A stretch of DNA of 64,000 nucleotides from Planctomycetota bacterium (GTDB lineage: Bacteria > Planctomycetota > Planctomycetia > Pirellulales > UBA7805): the NCBI GenBank assembly GCA_003389215.1, contig QQVP01000024.1, positions 62,001-126,000 on the forward strand. Reading direction: 5' to 3'. Below the pieces are notes generated by a model, which saw only the letters and a list, made by a program, of their open reading frames with translations, was not told the origin of the DNA and searched no databases. Below, piece after piece: positions 1-7,975 of the stretch (its first letter is position 1; every line of letters begins with the position of its first letter). The translations under genes were made by a program, and so were the position numbers.

Positions 1-191
1 ACGAGCTCCGAGTCGGAAAGCGAGCCCATCCGCTCCTCCATCCAATGGTGAATCTCGGCTCGCGAGAAACGCCACTCGCCACCTACCCGACGAGCGGGCA
101 ATTCGTCGCGCTCGGCAAGCTTGACCACCTGCTGTGGCGAAAGCCGCAGGTACTTTGCTAGCTCTGCTATATCGAAGTCGGCATCACCCAT
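1..191 (-). CDS. Excisionase/MerR-like helix-turn-helix protein, N-terminal part only
   Basis: The 63 visible codons start at an ATG read leftwards from position 191 and run off the window. They give an acidic start (MGDADFDIAELAKYLRL) followed by the pattern of an excisionase-type winged HTH: a first helix with AELAKYL, a second with SPQQVVKLAERDELPARR, then VGGEWRFSRAEIHHWMEERM. This is a DNA-binding fold seen in excisionases and in planctomycete proteins where an HTH precedes another domain, for example a PTS IIA-like domain. The rest of the protein lies outside the window, so the full function cannot be named. It is divergent from murE across about 325 bp. Confidence 0.7.
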   Translation of the reverse strand, partial: MGDADFDIAELAKYLRLSPQQVVKLAERDELPARRVGGEWRFSRAEIHHWMEERMGSLSDSEL

Positions 192-360
192 GCGTGGATC
201 ATTTCTGAATCGCCGCCGCCTGTCCAGGTCATGCGATTGATGGGCTGAACTCCTCGGTGTCGCCAAACCGCTTTCCCAGGCGGGAGAATCGCCAGCGGAG
301 CCCCCGAGCGAGGTCCGGCAGGCACCGCGGTCGGGGCCGCGTGACGACGGCCCGGCCGGC

Positions 361-428
361 CATCGTGGTGGATCGCCTGCACCGTCGCAAAAACCATCTT
401 GACGCGATGGTCGAATTCCACCACGATG
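361..428. repeat. 12-bp perfect inverted repeat with nested hairpin
   Basis: CATCGTGGTGGA at 361-372 is the exact reverse complement of TCCACCACGATG at 417-428. Inside the 44-nt spacer, ACCATC and GATGGT form a second 6-bp stem around a 7-nt loop (about 394-411). The two-tier structure lies in the divergent intergenic region, so it could be a regulatory RNA structure, a protein-binding site or a remnant of a repeat. The pairing is seen; the function is unknown. Confidence 0.55.
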
Positions 429-460
429 CCGCCCAAATTCGTGTCTCGCCCCCCGACTCT

Positions 461-476
461 CTAGCATGGATGCTAG
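461..476. promoter_or_regulatory. Palindrome CTAGCAT-GG-ATGCTAG upstream of murE
   Basis: Perfect 7-bp arms around a GG centre lie 40 bp before the murE start. The size and symmetry fit a dimeric repressor operator. It contains the more upstream ATG of murE (466), which is a further reason to prefer the later start at 517. No regulator can be assigned from sequence. Confidence 0.3.
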
Positions 477-516
477 CAGAAGCGAGACCAGCGATACGGC
501 AGGGAGGCCGACGCAG

Positions 517-2025
517 ATGATCGATTCATCGCATAGAACCCGCGGCATCGATCTCGTTCGATTGTTGCGTGAGGTGCGCCTGTTCGGCGCCAACGAGCTA
601 CAAGTCTCTTCTTGTTGCAGCGACTCGCGCGTTTGTCGACCGGGCGATCTCTATGTGGCACTCGTCGGCACCCAGCACGATGGCCACGAGCACGTGTACG
701 AAGCCATCGATCGCGGCGCGAGCGCCGTCGTCGCCGAGCGATACCTGCCCATCAGTGTTCCCCAGGCCGTCGTTCCCGACAGCCGCATCGCCTACGGCCG
801 GCTCTGCCAGGCCCTGGTCGGCAACCCCAGCCGACGTCTGCGCGTCGTGGGGGTAACCGGCACCAACGGCAAGACCACGACGAGTTGCTTACTGACCTCC
901 GTGCTGGAACGGGCCGGGCGTCCAACAAGCGTCATGGGCACGTTTGGCTACTTCGACGGCGAGCGTACGGCGCCGCCGACACTGACCACACCCGCCGCGC
1001 CGACGTTGGCCGACACACTTGCCCGCAGTCTCGCCAACGGATGCCAACATGCGGTGTTGGAGATTTCCAGCCACGCGCTCGCCCAACACCGCACGGCCGG
1101 CATCGAGCTGGACGTCGCCTGTGTGACCGGAGTCGAACGGGATCACCTCGACTTTCACAACACGCTGGAGAACTACCACGCCGCGAAGGCTCGCATCTTC
1201 GACCACTTGGGAGGTGACGGTTTCGCGGTCCTGAACGTCGACAACGCGGTCTGCCGCAGCTTCTTGGAATCTCTGAATTGCCCGGTTCTAACCGTCGCGC
1301 TGCATCGTCCTGCTGAACTGACGGCGACCGTGATCGAGCGACTGCCCAGCGAACAGACCTTCCTGCTTACCGCCGGCACCGATACCGTCCCGGTTCGCAC
1401 GCACATCATCGGCGACCACCACGTGTACAACTGTCTGACCGCCGCGGCGGTCGGACTTGGCTACGGAATCGACCTCCCGACCATCGTCGCCGGACTGGAG
1501 GGCATTCGAGAAGTCCCCGGCCGGCTTCAACGGATCGAATGCGGACAGCCATTTGGCGTGTTCGTCGACTATGCCCACACACCCGACGCCCTCCGGACGA
1601 CCTTGGCGACCTTGCGCGAAGTCACCGCCGGGAGACTGATCTGCGTCTTCGGTGCCGGCGGCCAGCGTGACCGCGAGAAGCGCCCGCTGATGGGTCGCGC
1701 GGTGGAACAGGGTGCCGACGTGGCGATCATCACCGATGACAACCCCCGGGGCGAAGATCCCGAGCGGATCGCCCGCGACCTACTCGAGGGCTTCGAGGGC
1801 TTCCATGGCGTCGAAGTCGAGCGCGACCGTGCCCGGGCCATCGAGCAAGCACTTTCGATGGCCGCGCCCGGCGATTCCGTCGTGATTGCCGGCAAGGGTC
1901 ACGAACGTTATCAGATCGTCGGCCAGCAGCGTTTCCATTTCGACGACTGCGAAGTCGTCCGCAAGTGGCTCCGCCGATCCCTGCCGTTTTCGCTTCCCTC
2001 CAGCGCTTTGCGGAGGGCTGCGTGA
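517..2025 (+). CDS. murE: UDP-MurNAc-tripeptide synthetase (meso-DAP-adding type)
   Basis: MurE adds the third residue of the peptidoglycan stem peptide to UDP-MurNAc-L-Ala-D-Glu in the cytoplasm, using ATP. The 502-residue protein has the Mur ligase P-loop TGTNGKTT near residue 115, the RDHLDFH region and lysine (HAAKARIF, about 223) expected to be carbamylated, and a C-terminal GKGHE near 458. The specificity motif is DNPR (about 407), which in the family marks meso-diaminopimelate rather than lysine as substrate. The start at 517 is preferred because AGGGAGG lies 9 nt upstream; an in-frame ATG at 466 would add 17 unconserved residues. The stop overlaps the murF start (TGATG), so the two are probably translationally coupled. 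Confidence 0.96.
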   Translation: MIDSSHRTRGIDLVRLLREVRLFGANELQVSSCCSDSRVCRPGDLYVALVGTQHDGHEHVYEAIDRGASAVVAERYLPISVPQAVVPDSRIAYGRLCQALVGNPSRRLRVVGVTGTNGKTTTSCLLTSVLERAGRPTSVMGTFGYFDGERTAPPTLTTPAAPTLADTLARSLANGCQHAVLEISSHALAQHRTAGIELDVACVTGVERDHLDFHNTLENYHAAKARIFDHLGGDGFAVLNVDNAVCRSFLESLNCPVLTVALHRPAELTATVIERLPSEQTFLLTAGTDTVPVRTHIIGDHHVYNCLTAAAVGLGYGIDLPTIVAGLEGIREVPGRLQRIECGQPFGVFVDYAHTPDALRTTLATLREVTAGRLICVFGAGGQRDREKRPLMGRAVEQGADVAIITDDNPRGEDPERIARDLLEGFEGFHGVEVERDRARAIEQALSMAAPGDSVVIAGKGHERYQIVGQQRFHFDDCEVVRKWLRRSLPFSLPSSALRRAA

Positions 2026-3434
2026 TGGATCTCTGTCTCGAACAACTCCGGCAAGTTGTCGGCGGCGAGGTGAATTTTGGCAGTTTACCGCCGCGCGAAG
2101 GCGAACTGGTGCCGATCCAACGAATCGTCACCGATAGCCGCCGCGTCGAGGCTGGCGACCTGTTCCTGGCTCTCTCGGGTCCGAACCACGACGGTGCCAA
2201 CTTTGCCACCGAGGCCTTCTCGCGAGGTGCCGCCGGCGTCATGGTTGGCGATCGCAGCATCGAGCCGTGGGCCGGCAGCTTCACGCTCAACGTCCCAGAC
2301 ACGATGCTGGCCCTTTGGCAACTGGCCGCCTGGCACCGCAACCGGTTCTCCGGCCAGGTTGTGGGCATCACCGGCAGCGTCGGTAAGACGACGACTCGCG
2401 AGATGGTCGGTGCCGCGTTGATGGCGGCGGGACGCGTCGCGAAGAGTCCCGAGAACTTCAACAATCACATCGGAGTGCCGTTAAGTCTGCTGGGCGCCCA
2501 TGCCGGCGACGACTATGTCGTTATCGAACTGGGCGCGAACGCCCGCGGCGAGCTCGATGGCTTGACGCGACTGGCCGCTCCGGACGTCGGAGTGGTCACG
2601 TGCGTGGCCGACGCCCACTTGGGCACCTTTGGCGGGTGGGATAAGGTTCTTGAGGCCAAGCGAGAGTTGCTGACCGCGCTGGGGCCCGACAACTGCGCGG
2701 TCGTTTGCGGCGACGACGCCCGGCTCCGCCGCGCGGCACAAGCATGTCGCGCGGAGGCGGTAACCTTCGGCCGCGACGCGGGCTGCGATATCGTGGCCGA
2801 GGAGATTACGACCGACTGCGGCCGACTGCAGTTTCGGGTCGATCAAACGCATTACAAACTTCCGGTCTGGGGCCGCCACCACCTCGGCCCGGCCCTGGCC
2901 GCGATCGCCGTCTGTCGCGTGTTTGGCTTGGACGACCAGCTCGTGGCACAGTCGCTGGCCAACTTCGAATCGGCCCCCATGCGTTGCGAAGTCATTCAGG
3001 CCGGCCTCGTCACGGTGATTAACGACGCGTACAACGCCAGCCCCACGGCCATGCGGGCCGCGCTCGAGTTACTCTGCGAAGTCGAGACGAGTGGTCGCCG
3101 GATCGTCGTCTGCGGCGACATGCTCGAATTGGGCGAATATAGCGTGGATCTACACTCGACGCTCGGTCGCGAGATCGTCACGAAGTCGGGCGGCGACCTC
3201 TTGATCGCGTGTGGCCAGTACGCCCGTCACGTCGCCCAGGGCGCCCTCGAAGCAGGGATGCCGAGTGAGCACGTCACCGCCTACGACGATCCCCAACACG
3301 CCGCCGCTCACTTGTGCCAGCTGATCCGGCCGGCCGACGTTCTGCTCGTGAAAGGATCCCGATCGCTGGCCATGGAGCGAGTCGTGGCCGCGTTGTTGGA
3401 AACACCGCTGGCCGCGCCGGAGATGGCGGCTTAA
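2025..3434 (+). CDS. murF: UDP-MurNAc-tripeptide:D-Ala-D-Ala ligase
   Basis: MurF adds D-Ala-D-Ala to UDP-MurNAc-tripeptide, completing the cytoplasmic pentapeptide precursor. At 469 residues it has normal length. Visible motifs are the ATP loop TGSVGKTTT (about 116-124), ENFNNHIGVPLSLL (about 145-158), and the C-terminal DAYNASPTAM signature near 335. The start at 2025 overlaps the murE stop and has GGAGGG at 2012-2017 as ribosome binding site. The ddl product encoded at 20.6-21.5 kb supplies its dipeptide substrate. Confidence 0.96.
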   Translation: MDLCLEQLRQVVGGEVNFGSLPPREGELVPIQRIVTDSRRVEAGDLFLALSGPNHDGANFATEAFSRGAAGVMVGDRSIEPWAGSFTLNVPDTMLALWQLAAWHRNRFSGQVVGITGSVGKTTTREMVGAALMAAGRVAKSPENFNNHIGVPLSLLGAHAGDDYVVIELGANARGELDGLTRLAAPDVGVVTCVADAHLGTFGGWDKVLEAKRELLTALGPDNCAVVCGDDARLRRAAQACRAEAVTFGRDAGCDIVAEEITTDCGRLQFRVDQTHYKLPVWGRHHLGPALAAIAVCRVFGLDDQLVAQSLANFESAPMRCEVIQAGLVTVINDAYNASPTAMRAALELLCEVETSGRRIVVCGDMLELGEYSVDLHSTLGREIVTKSGGDLLIACGQYARHVAQGALEAGMPSEHVTAYDDPQHAAAHLCQLIRPADVLLVKGSRSLAMERVVAALLETPLAAPEMAA

Positions 3435-3610
3435 CGATCAACAAGGTGACCACACAAGGCCGGTCGTGTCACCGGCAAGCGTCGAACACTGAACGACCTC
3501 CCACAAGGTTCCGAGGAGTCCAGCACAATCCATTGATGAGTTCCATCGTCAGCGCCGAAGGTTGCGGGGCCTGAAGCGCTGCCCTCCCTCCTGGGTTGGA
3601 GCAATGGGGT

Positions 3611-3829
3611 CTTCACAGATAGCGGTTACTGGGTCAACCGCTGTGAGGATCGCTTCGCGATGGAACTCAAGACTGAGCGCCGGGGCGGCCATCAGGCCGC
3701 TCCGGTTGCTCAGGGAAACACGCACCACGCGTTTCCTTCCCTTGCGGCGTTCGTCCGCACCGCCAGCTCCGCGAAGCGTTCCAGCGCTCGTCGACGCGAT
3801 GGCCGCTTCACCGCGGTGAGTCTCGCGTC
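3611..3829. ncRNA. Hairpin-rich intergenic segment between murF and mraY (candidate structured RNA or repeat)
   Basis: The 461-bp gap at 3435-3895 holds no believable gene but three strong inverted repeats. (1) AGCGGTT (3621-3627) pairs with AACCGCT (3636-3642), extended by CAC/GTG beyond a bulge. (2) CTGAGC (3673-3678), then a ten-base arm 3681-3690, an ATCA tetraloop (3691-3694), a matching ten-base arm 3695-3704 with one G-U pair, and GCTCAG (3708-3713). (3) GACGCGA (3793-3799) pairs with TCGCGTC (3823-3829) around the 12-bp palindrome TCACCGCGGTGA (3808-3819). Spacing this large inside an otherwise tight mur operon is odd. It may be a leader RNA controlling mraY, a small RNA, or an interspersed repeat; the strand is undetermined. 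Confidence 0.4.
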
Positions 3830-3895
3830 AGCTACTAAATCGATTCTACGTCCATCGCACAGTCTGCTTCGCCGTTTGCGCCTGGATCGGTGTTC

Positions 3896-5053
3896 ATGCT
3901 CCAATTCCTCACGCAACTCGCCGAATCAGACGCCCTTGGGGGCTACGGGCCGCTGCTCGAGAAGATCACCTTCCGGTCTTCGCTGGCCACGCTGGCCGCG
4001 TTTCTCGTCACGATGATCCTGGGACCGCGCGTTATCCGGTTGCTGGGAACCCATTTTCGCGAGCGGCTCGAGTCGCGTTCTCCGCGTCTCGACGAGTTGC
4101 AGAGGCACAAACAGGCCACCCCGACGATGGGAGGCCTGTTCGTCGTGGCGGCGATTGCTGCCGGCGTGGTGATGTTCGGCGACTTGAGCAATCGATTCGT
4201 CCTGGCGGCGCTGGGGCTGCTGTTGGGGCTGGCGGCGCTGGGGGGCTGCGATGACCTGAAGAAGATCCGCCACGGTCGGGGACTTCGCGCGGCGACGAAG
4301 TTGCTAACCCAGTTGGCGATCGCCGCAGCCGTCGTCGTACCGGTGTACACGAATCACCAGATCAACCCGCAAGCGTTGCAGCTCGACCTGCCCCTGCTCG
4401 AACGCAGCCTCCCGCTAGGAATCTGGTTCATCCCGCTGGCCACGCTGGTCGTCGTCGCCAGCAGCAACGCGGTGAACCTCACAGACGGCCTCGACGGGCT
4501 GGCGTCGGGATGTTTGTTGTTGGCGTTCCTGGCGATTGGCGTCTTGGTCTACGCCGTCGGCCATGCCGAATTCGCCGCCTATTTCGGCTTCACACCCATT
4601 CGCGGTGCCGGCGAGCTGACGATTCTGGTCGGGACAGCCGTCGGAGCGCTGCTGGGCTTCTTATGGTTCAATTGCCAGCCTGCTCAGGTCTTTTTGGGAG
4701 ACACAGGCTCGCTGCCGCTCGGCGGATTGCTGGGTTTTCTGGCGATTGTCGCCCGTCAGGAGCTGCTGCTCGCCCTGATTGCCGGGGTTTTTGTGGCGGA
4801 AGCCGTGAGCGTAATCGCCCAAGTTGTGTCTTATCGGCTGTGGGGTCGCCGCGTGCTGCGGTGTGCTCCGCTGCACCACCATTTCCAGTTTCGCGGCTGG
4901 GCAGAAAGCAAGATCGTGGCCCGTTTCTGGATTGCCGCGGTGCTCTGCGCAGTCGCCGGACTGTCGGCAGCCCGACTGGGCACGTCGCCCACGCCGGCCG
5001 CGGATTCGCACCTGGTGGCCAGCCAACCGGCAACGGAGTCGACTTCCAAATAG
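3896..5053 (+). CDS. mraY: Phospho-N-acetylmuramoyl-pentapeptide transferase
   Basis: MraY is the membrane enzyme that transfers phospho-MurNAc-pentapeptide to undecaprenyl phosphate, making lipid I. The 385-residue protein is strongly hydrophobic, with about ten membrane segments. It carries the family motifs: KQATPTMGG early, the catalytic DD in GGCDDLKK, NLTDGLDGLA, FLGDTGSLPLGG, and the histidine motif PLHHHFQ near the C-terminus. The ATG at 3896 is taken as start; an in-frame GTG at 3890 adds only two residues. murG follows after 38 bp, without the ftsW that usually sits between them. Confidence 0.95.
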   Translation: MLQFLTQLAESDALGGYGPLLEKITFRSSLATLAAFLVTMILGPRVIRLLGTHFRERLESRSPRLDELQRHKQATPTMGGLFVVAAIAAGVVMFGDLSNRFVLAALGLLLGLAALGGCDDLKKIRHGRGLRAATKLLTQLAIAAAVVVPVYTNHQINPQALQLDLPLLERSLPLGIWFIPLATLVVVASSNAVNLTDGLDGLASGCLLLAFLAIGVLVYAVGHAEFAAYFGFTPIRGAGELTILVGTAVGALLGFLWFNCQPAQVFLGDTGSLPLGGLLGFLAIVARQELLLALIAGVFVAEAVSVIAQVVSYRLWGRRVLRCAPLHHHFQFRGWAESKIVARFWIAAVLCAVAGLSAARLGTSPTPAADSHLVASQPATESTSK

Positions 5054-5091
5054 CAAGCGACGGCCCGGCGGCCGTTTCACTACGATTCGAG

Positions 5092-6255
5092 ATGATCCAA
5101 GCACCCTTTCACATTCTGTTTTCCGGAGGCGTCACCGGGGGCCATCTGTTTCCGGGTCTGGCCGTCGCGGAACGGCTCGTTGCGCTTCGGCCCGAGGCGA
5201 AGATCACCTTTGCCGGCGCAGGGCGGTCGCTCGATCGTCAAGCCGTCTTCGAGGCCGGGTTCGACTATCTGGGGGTCCCCTGCCACGCGACTCCGCGACG
5301 GCTGGTCGAAGTGCCACGTTTCCTGACCACCAACCGCAAAGGTTTTCGCAAAGCGGCCCGCTTCCTTCGCGAAAATCGTATCGACGCCGTTGTCGGGCTT
5401 GGGGGCTACGCCAGTGTGCCGGCGGCGCGGGCAGCGGCGCACGCGGGTATTCCGCTCGTCCTGCTCGAGCAGAACCTGGTCCCGGGTCGAGCAACCCGCT
5501 GGCTGGCCCGCTCGGCCAAGCTGGTCCTACTCTCCTTTTCCGAGACAAGGACGCAACTGCACACCCAGGGAAAAACGCTCGTCGTCGGCAACCCGGTGAG
5601 AGAGGCATTTCGCTCAACGACACCGGCCGCGAAGTCGCAGACGAAGAAGCCACGTCTGCTCGTGCTCGGTGGCAGCCAGGGCGCTCGAGAGTTGAACGAG
5701 CAAGTTCCCAGGGCCCTCTATCGCTGTCGGGCGACGCTTTCGTCGTGGGAGATTCTGCATCAGTCCGGATCGCCCAGCCACGCCGACGCCGCGTCGCTCT
5801 ATCGCAAGTTTGGTCTGCCGGCCCGGGTCGTGCCGTTCGTTCATGACATGGCCGCGCTCATGAAGAGTGCCGACCTGGTCATCGCGCGGGCGGGCGGGAC
5901 GACGCTCGCGGAACTTGCCGTCACGGGTACGCCCGCGGTGCTTTGCCCTTTGCACACGGCCGCCGATGATCATCAGCGACGCAACGCCGAGTACTTCGCC
6001 GCGCAAGGGGCCGCAAAGCTGGTCGACGCCCACACCGTCGGCTGCCGACTGGACGTCCTCTTGGGCGACGAGATCGAGCCGCTGCTGACGTGCGCACAAG
6101 AGCGTGCCGCACTGTCGGCAGGCATGACACGACTGGCCCGGCCCGACGCCGCGGAGCGAGCCGCCCAACGCATTCTGGAACTTGCGGGAGCGGACGTCTT
6201 TGCCGCGCCGGCCCCCTTGCTCTCAGGTCGAGCGGCCGTCGAGATCGGCGGCTAG
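5092..6255 (+). CDS. murG: UDP-GlcNAc:lipid I N-acetylglucosaminyltransferase
   Basis: MurG converts lipid I to lipid II on the inner face of the cytoplasmic membrane. The 387-residue GT28 protein begins at MIQAPFHILFSGG and shows the G-loop GGVTGGHLFPGLA near residue 12, GLGGYAS, a second glycine loop GGSQGAR, and the UDP-sugar site ARAGGTTLAELA. The open frame extends far upstream (to about 4510) but that part is antisense to nothing and simply overlaps mraY in another frame, so 5092 is the start. The last 33 bp overlap convergent tsaE. Confidence 0.95.
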   Translation: MIQAPFHILFSGGVTGGHLFPGLAVAERLVALRPEAKITFAGAGRSLDRQAVFEAGFDYLGVPCHATPRRLVEVPRFLTTNRKGFRKAARFLRENRIDAVVGLGGYASVPAARAAAHAGIPLVLLEQNLVPGRATRWLARSAKLVLLSFSETRTQLHTQGKTLVVGNPVREAFRSTTPAAKSQTKKPRLLVLGGSQGARELNEQVPRALYRCRATLSSWEILHQSGSPSHADAASLYRKFGLPARVVPFVHDMAALMKSADLVIARAGGTTLAELAVTGTPAVLCPLHTAADDHQRRNAEYFAAQGAAKLVDAHTVGCRLDVLLGDEIEPLLTCAQERAALSAGMTRLARPDAAERAAQRILELAGADVFAAPAPLLSGRAAVEIGG

Positions 6256-6708
6256 AGAATCGAGCACCGACTGATACCCGGGGCCGAAGGCGGTCAACGT
6301 GAATCGCCGGGAGGTCGTATCCGCGACCTCGACCCGGACCGCAAGTCTTTCCCGCGGCAGGCAACGTTCGACTCGTTCGGCCCACTCGACGAGCGTAATG
6401 CCAGGCGAAGCGAAGTACTCGTCGGGTCCGAGTTCCAGAAACTCGTCGTCATCGGCAATTCGATAGGCGTCGAAGTGATAGACAGGCTTTTCGGCGGCGT
6501 ATTCGTGAATGACGACGAAGGTGGGGCTAACAACGTCTTCGCGGCGAGCCCCCAAGGTCGTCGCCAGGCCCTGCACCAGACGCGTCTTTCCCGCGCCTAA
6601 GGGGCCGTCCAGACCGACGACACTACCGGCCGGCAGCGCGCGAGCCAGCCCTGCACCGAGTCGTTCCGTGTCCTGTTCATCTGCCGCCAGAAAAGTCCAT
6701 TCCGTCAT
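6223..6708 (-). CDS. tsaE: tRNA N6-threonylcarbamoyladenosine synthesis ATPase
   Basis: TsaE is the small ATPase that works with TsaB and TsaD to make t6A at position 37 of ANN-decoding tRNAs. The 161-residue protein has the Walker A sequence GPLGAGKTRLVQGL (about 34-47), SPTFVVIHEY, YHFDAYRI and LVEWAERV, all typical. The start at 6708 (MTEWTF) is chosen because its ATG overlaps the thiL stop as ATGA; longer in-frame starts would lie inside thiL. The 3' end overlaps murG tail-to-tail. Confidence 0.93.
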   Translation of the reverse strand: MTEWTFLAADEQDTERLGAGLARALPAGSVVGLDGPLGAGKTRLVQGLATTLGARREDVVSPTFVVIHEYAAEKPVYHFDAYRIADDDEFLELGPDEYFASPGITLVEWAERVERCLPRERLAVRVEVADTTSRRFTLTAFGPGYQSVLDSLAADLDGRST

Positions 6709-7640
6709 CGGTCGATTCCGTGTTCGTAGCCACAAGGGATAAGTCGGCGACGCTCGCCGCCTGCCAATTGCCAAAGCCCCGGCTCCGCGACGAATTCGCC
6801 GATACGCGTGAGCGGGACTTCGAGTGAATTGTGGCGAACGATCCGCGCCGCGTCATCGGGAGGCACCGCCAGAATCAACTCGAAATCCTCGCCGTCGGAG
6901 AGGGCATGTTCGAGAGCGGAACACCCGTCACTGGCGTCGGCGGCCAACGCAACGGCCGCGGGACGAATCGGCACTTCCGCGGTCTCGATCACCGCCCCGC
7001 ACCCGCTCGCCGCGCAAATCCTGGATACGTCGAGCGAAAGCCCGTCGCTGCAATCCACTCCCGCATGCAAGCGAAAGTCGCGGTGAAGCGTTAGGGCCTC
7101 CGTCACCCGCGGCACGAAGTCGAGGTGGTGCCCGCCCAGGCTGCCGCCAAAGCAGCCGGTTACCAGCAACTGATCTCCGGGCTTGGCTCCGTCGCGGCGC
7201 AAAGGTCCACGTTCCGTCGCCTGACCGATCAAGGCAACGTTGACGACCAAGGGGCCCGACCAGGTGTTGGTATCGCCGCCGGCCACTTCCACCCCGAAGC
7301 GCTCGGCCAATGGTAACAGGCCCTCGTAGAGTTCCTGGGCCAACTCGAGTCCCCGGCGAGCGGGAACCAAGAGGGATACGAAGGCACAAAGAGGCCGGGC
7401 CGCCATCGCCGCCACATCGCTGAGATTGACCGCCAGGGCCTTATGCCCGATCTGACGCGGATCGTCACGATCGAGTCGAAAGTGAACTCCGTCGGTGATC
7501 AAGTCGGTGGTGATCACCAGGGGCTCGCTTCCGCCCACGTCGAGCACGGCCGCGTCATCGCGAAGACCAACCGGCGACCGCTGGGAAGGCCCCAGACGTT
7601 CGGCAAGCCAGGCAAGAAATTCAGCTTCCATAGCCGTCAT
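6705..7640 (-). CDS. thiL: Thiamine-monophosphate kinase
   Basis: ThiL phosphorylates thiamine monophosphate to the active cofactor thiamine diphosphate. The 311-residue protein has the AIR-synthase/ThiL pattern: GLRDDAAVL, TTDLITDGVHF, the Mg-binding region HKALAVNLSDVAAMAA, EVAGGDTN, and VDCSDGLSLDVSRI. The start is placed at 7640 (MTAMEAEF), with 7631 a close alternative; neither has a clear Shine-Dalgarno. The frame is open for another 107 codons upstream, but these look nothing like the family. It is coupled to tsaE by an ATGA overlap. Confidence 0.93.
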   Translation of the reverse strand: MTAMEAEFLAWLAERLGPSQRSPVGLRDDAAVLDVGGSEPLVITTDLITDGVHFRLDRDDPRQIGHKALAVNLSDVAAMAARPLCAFVSLLVPARRGLELAQELYEGLLPLAERFGVEVAGGDTNTWSGPLVVNVALIGQATERGPLRRDGAKPGDQLLVTGCFGGSLGGHHLDFVPRVTEALTLHRDFRLHAGVDCSDGLSLDVSRICAASGCGAVIETAEVPIRPAAVALAADASDGCSALEHALSDGEDFELILAVPPDDAARIVRHNSLEVPLTRIGEFVAEPGLWQLAGGERRRLIPCGYEHGIDR

Positions 7641-7975
7641 CGAGCAACGGCACGGCCCAGGCCAAGGCCCGGAACCACGCGTTGGTGGGTGAGGAGCGGA
7701 CCGCCGCAGTCGGCGATTCGTTGGGATAATTCCTACATTATGCCAAACCGGCCGACATGGGCGAGCCAGGGCCCCCTGCGGGAACGCGGGTGTACTGGGC
7801 ACATGCCCGGCGTGCGTTTCCCAAACACACCGCCACGCTGCACATGGTAGCGATTGTGGCGAAGTTACGCCCTCGGCGAGGTGGCCATCGCGGCTCCGGC
7901 GCCCCCGCGCTGACCGGAGCGACCTCAGCCACGTCGCGCAACCGTCATCGGACGGGTTCATGAGCTAGCGTTCAC
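7641..7975. other. Intergenic region between divergent thiL and the HD-GYP gene
   Basis: This stretch of about 335 bp should hold the two divergent promoters. I see no gene with a family signature, no strong inverted repeat and no good sigma-70 promoter. The only AT-richer patch is around 7725-7745 (TTGGGATAATTCCTACATTATG). Confidence 0.4.

Larger units (their letters stand above)
192..516. other. Intergenic region between the HTH gene and murE
   Basis: This stretch of about 325 bp between divergent genes shows no convincing gene; short open frames here lack family signatures. It holds a long inverted repeat (361-428) and a short palindrome (461-476), listed separately. An AGGGAGG Shine-Dalgarno at 501-507 belongs to murE. 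No clear sigma-70 promoter was seen. Confidence 0.5.

Noticed and set aside
1730-2464. 244-residue open frame on the minus strand across the murE-murF junction
   Set aside because: It lies fully within two well-supported genes and has no recognisable motif.
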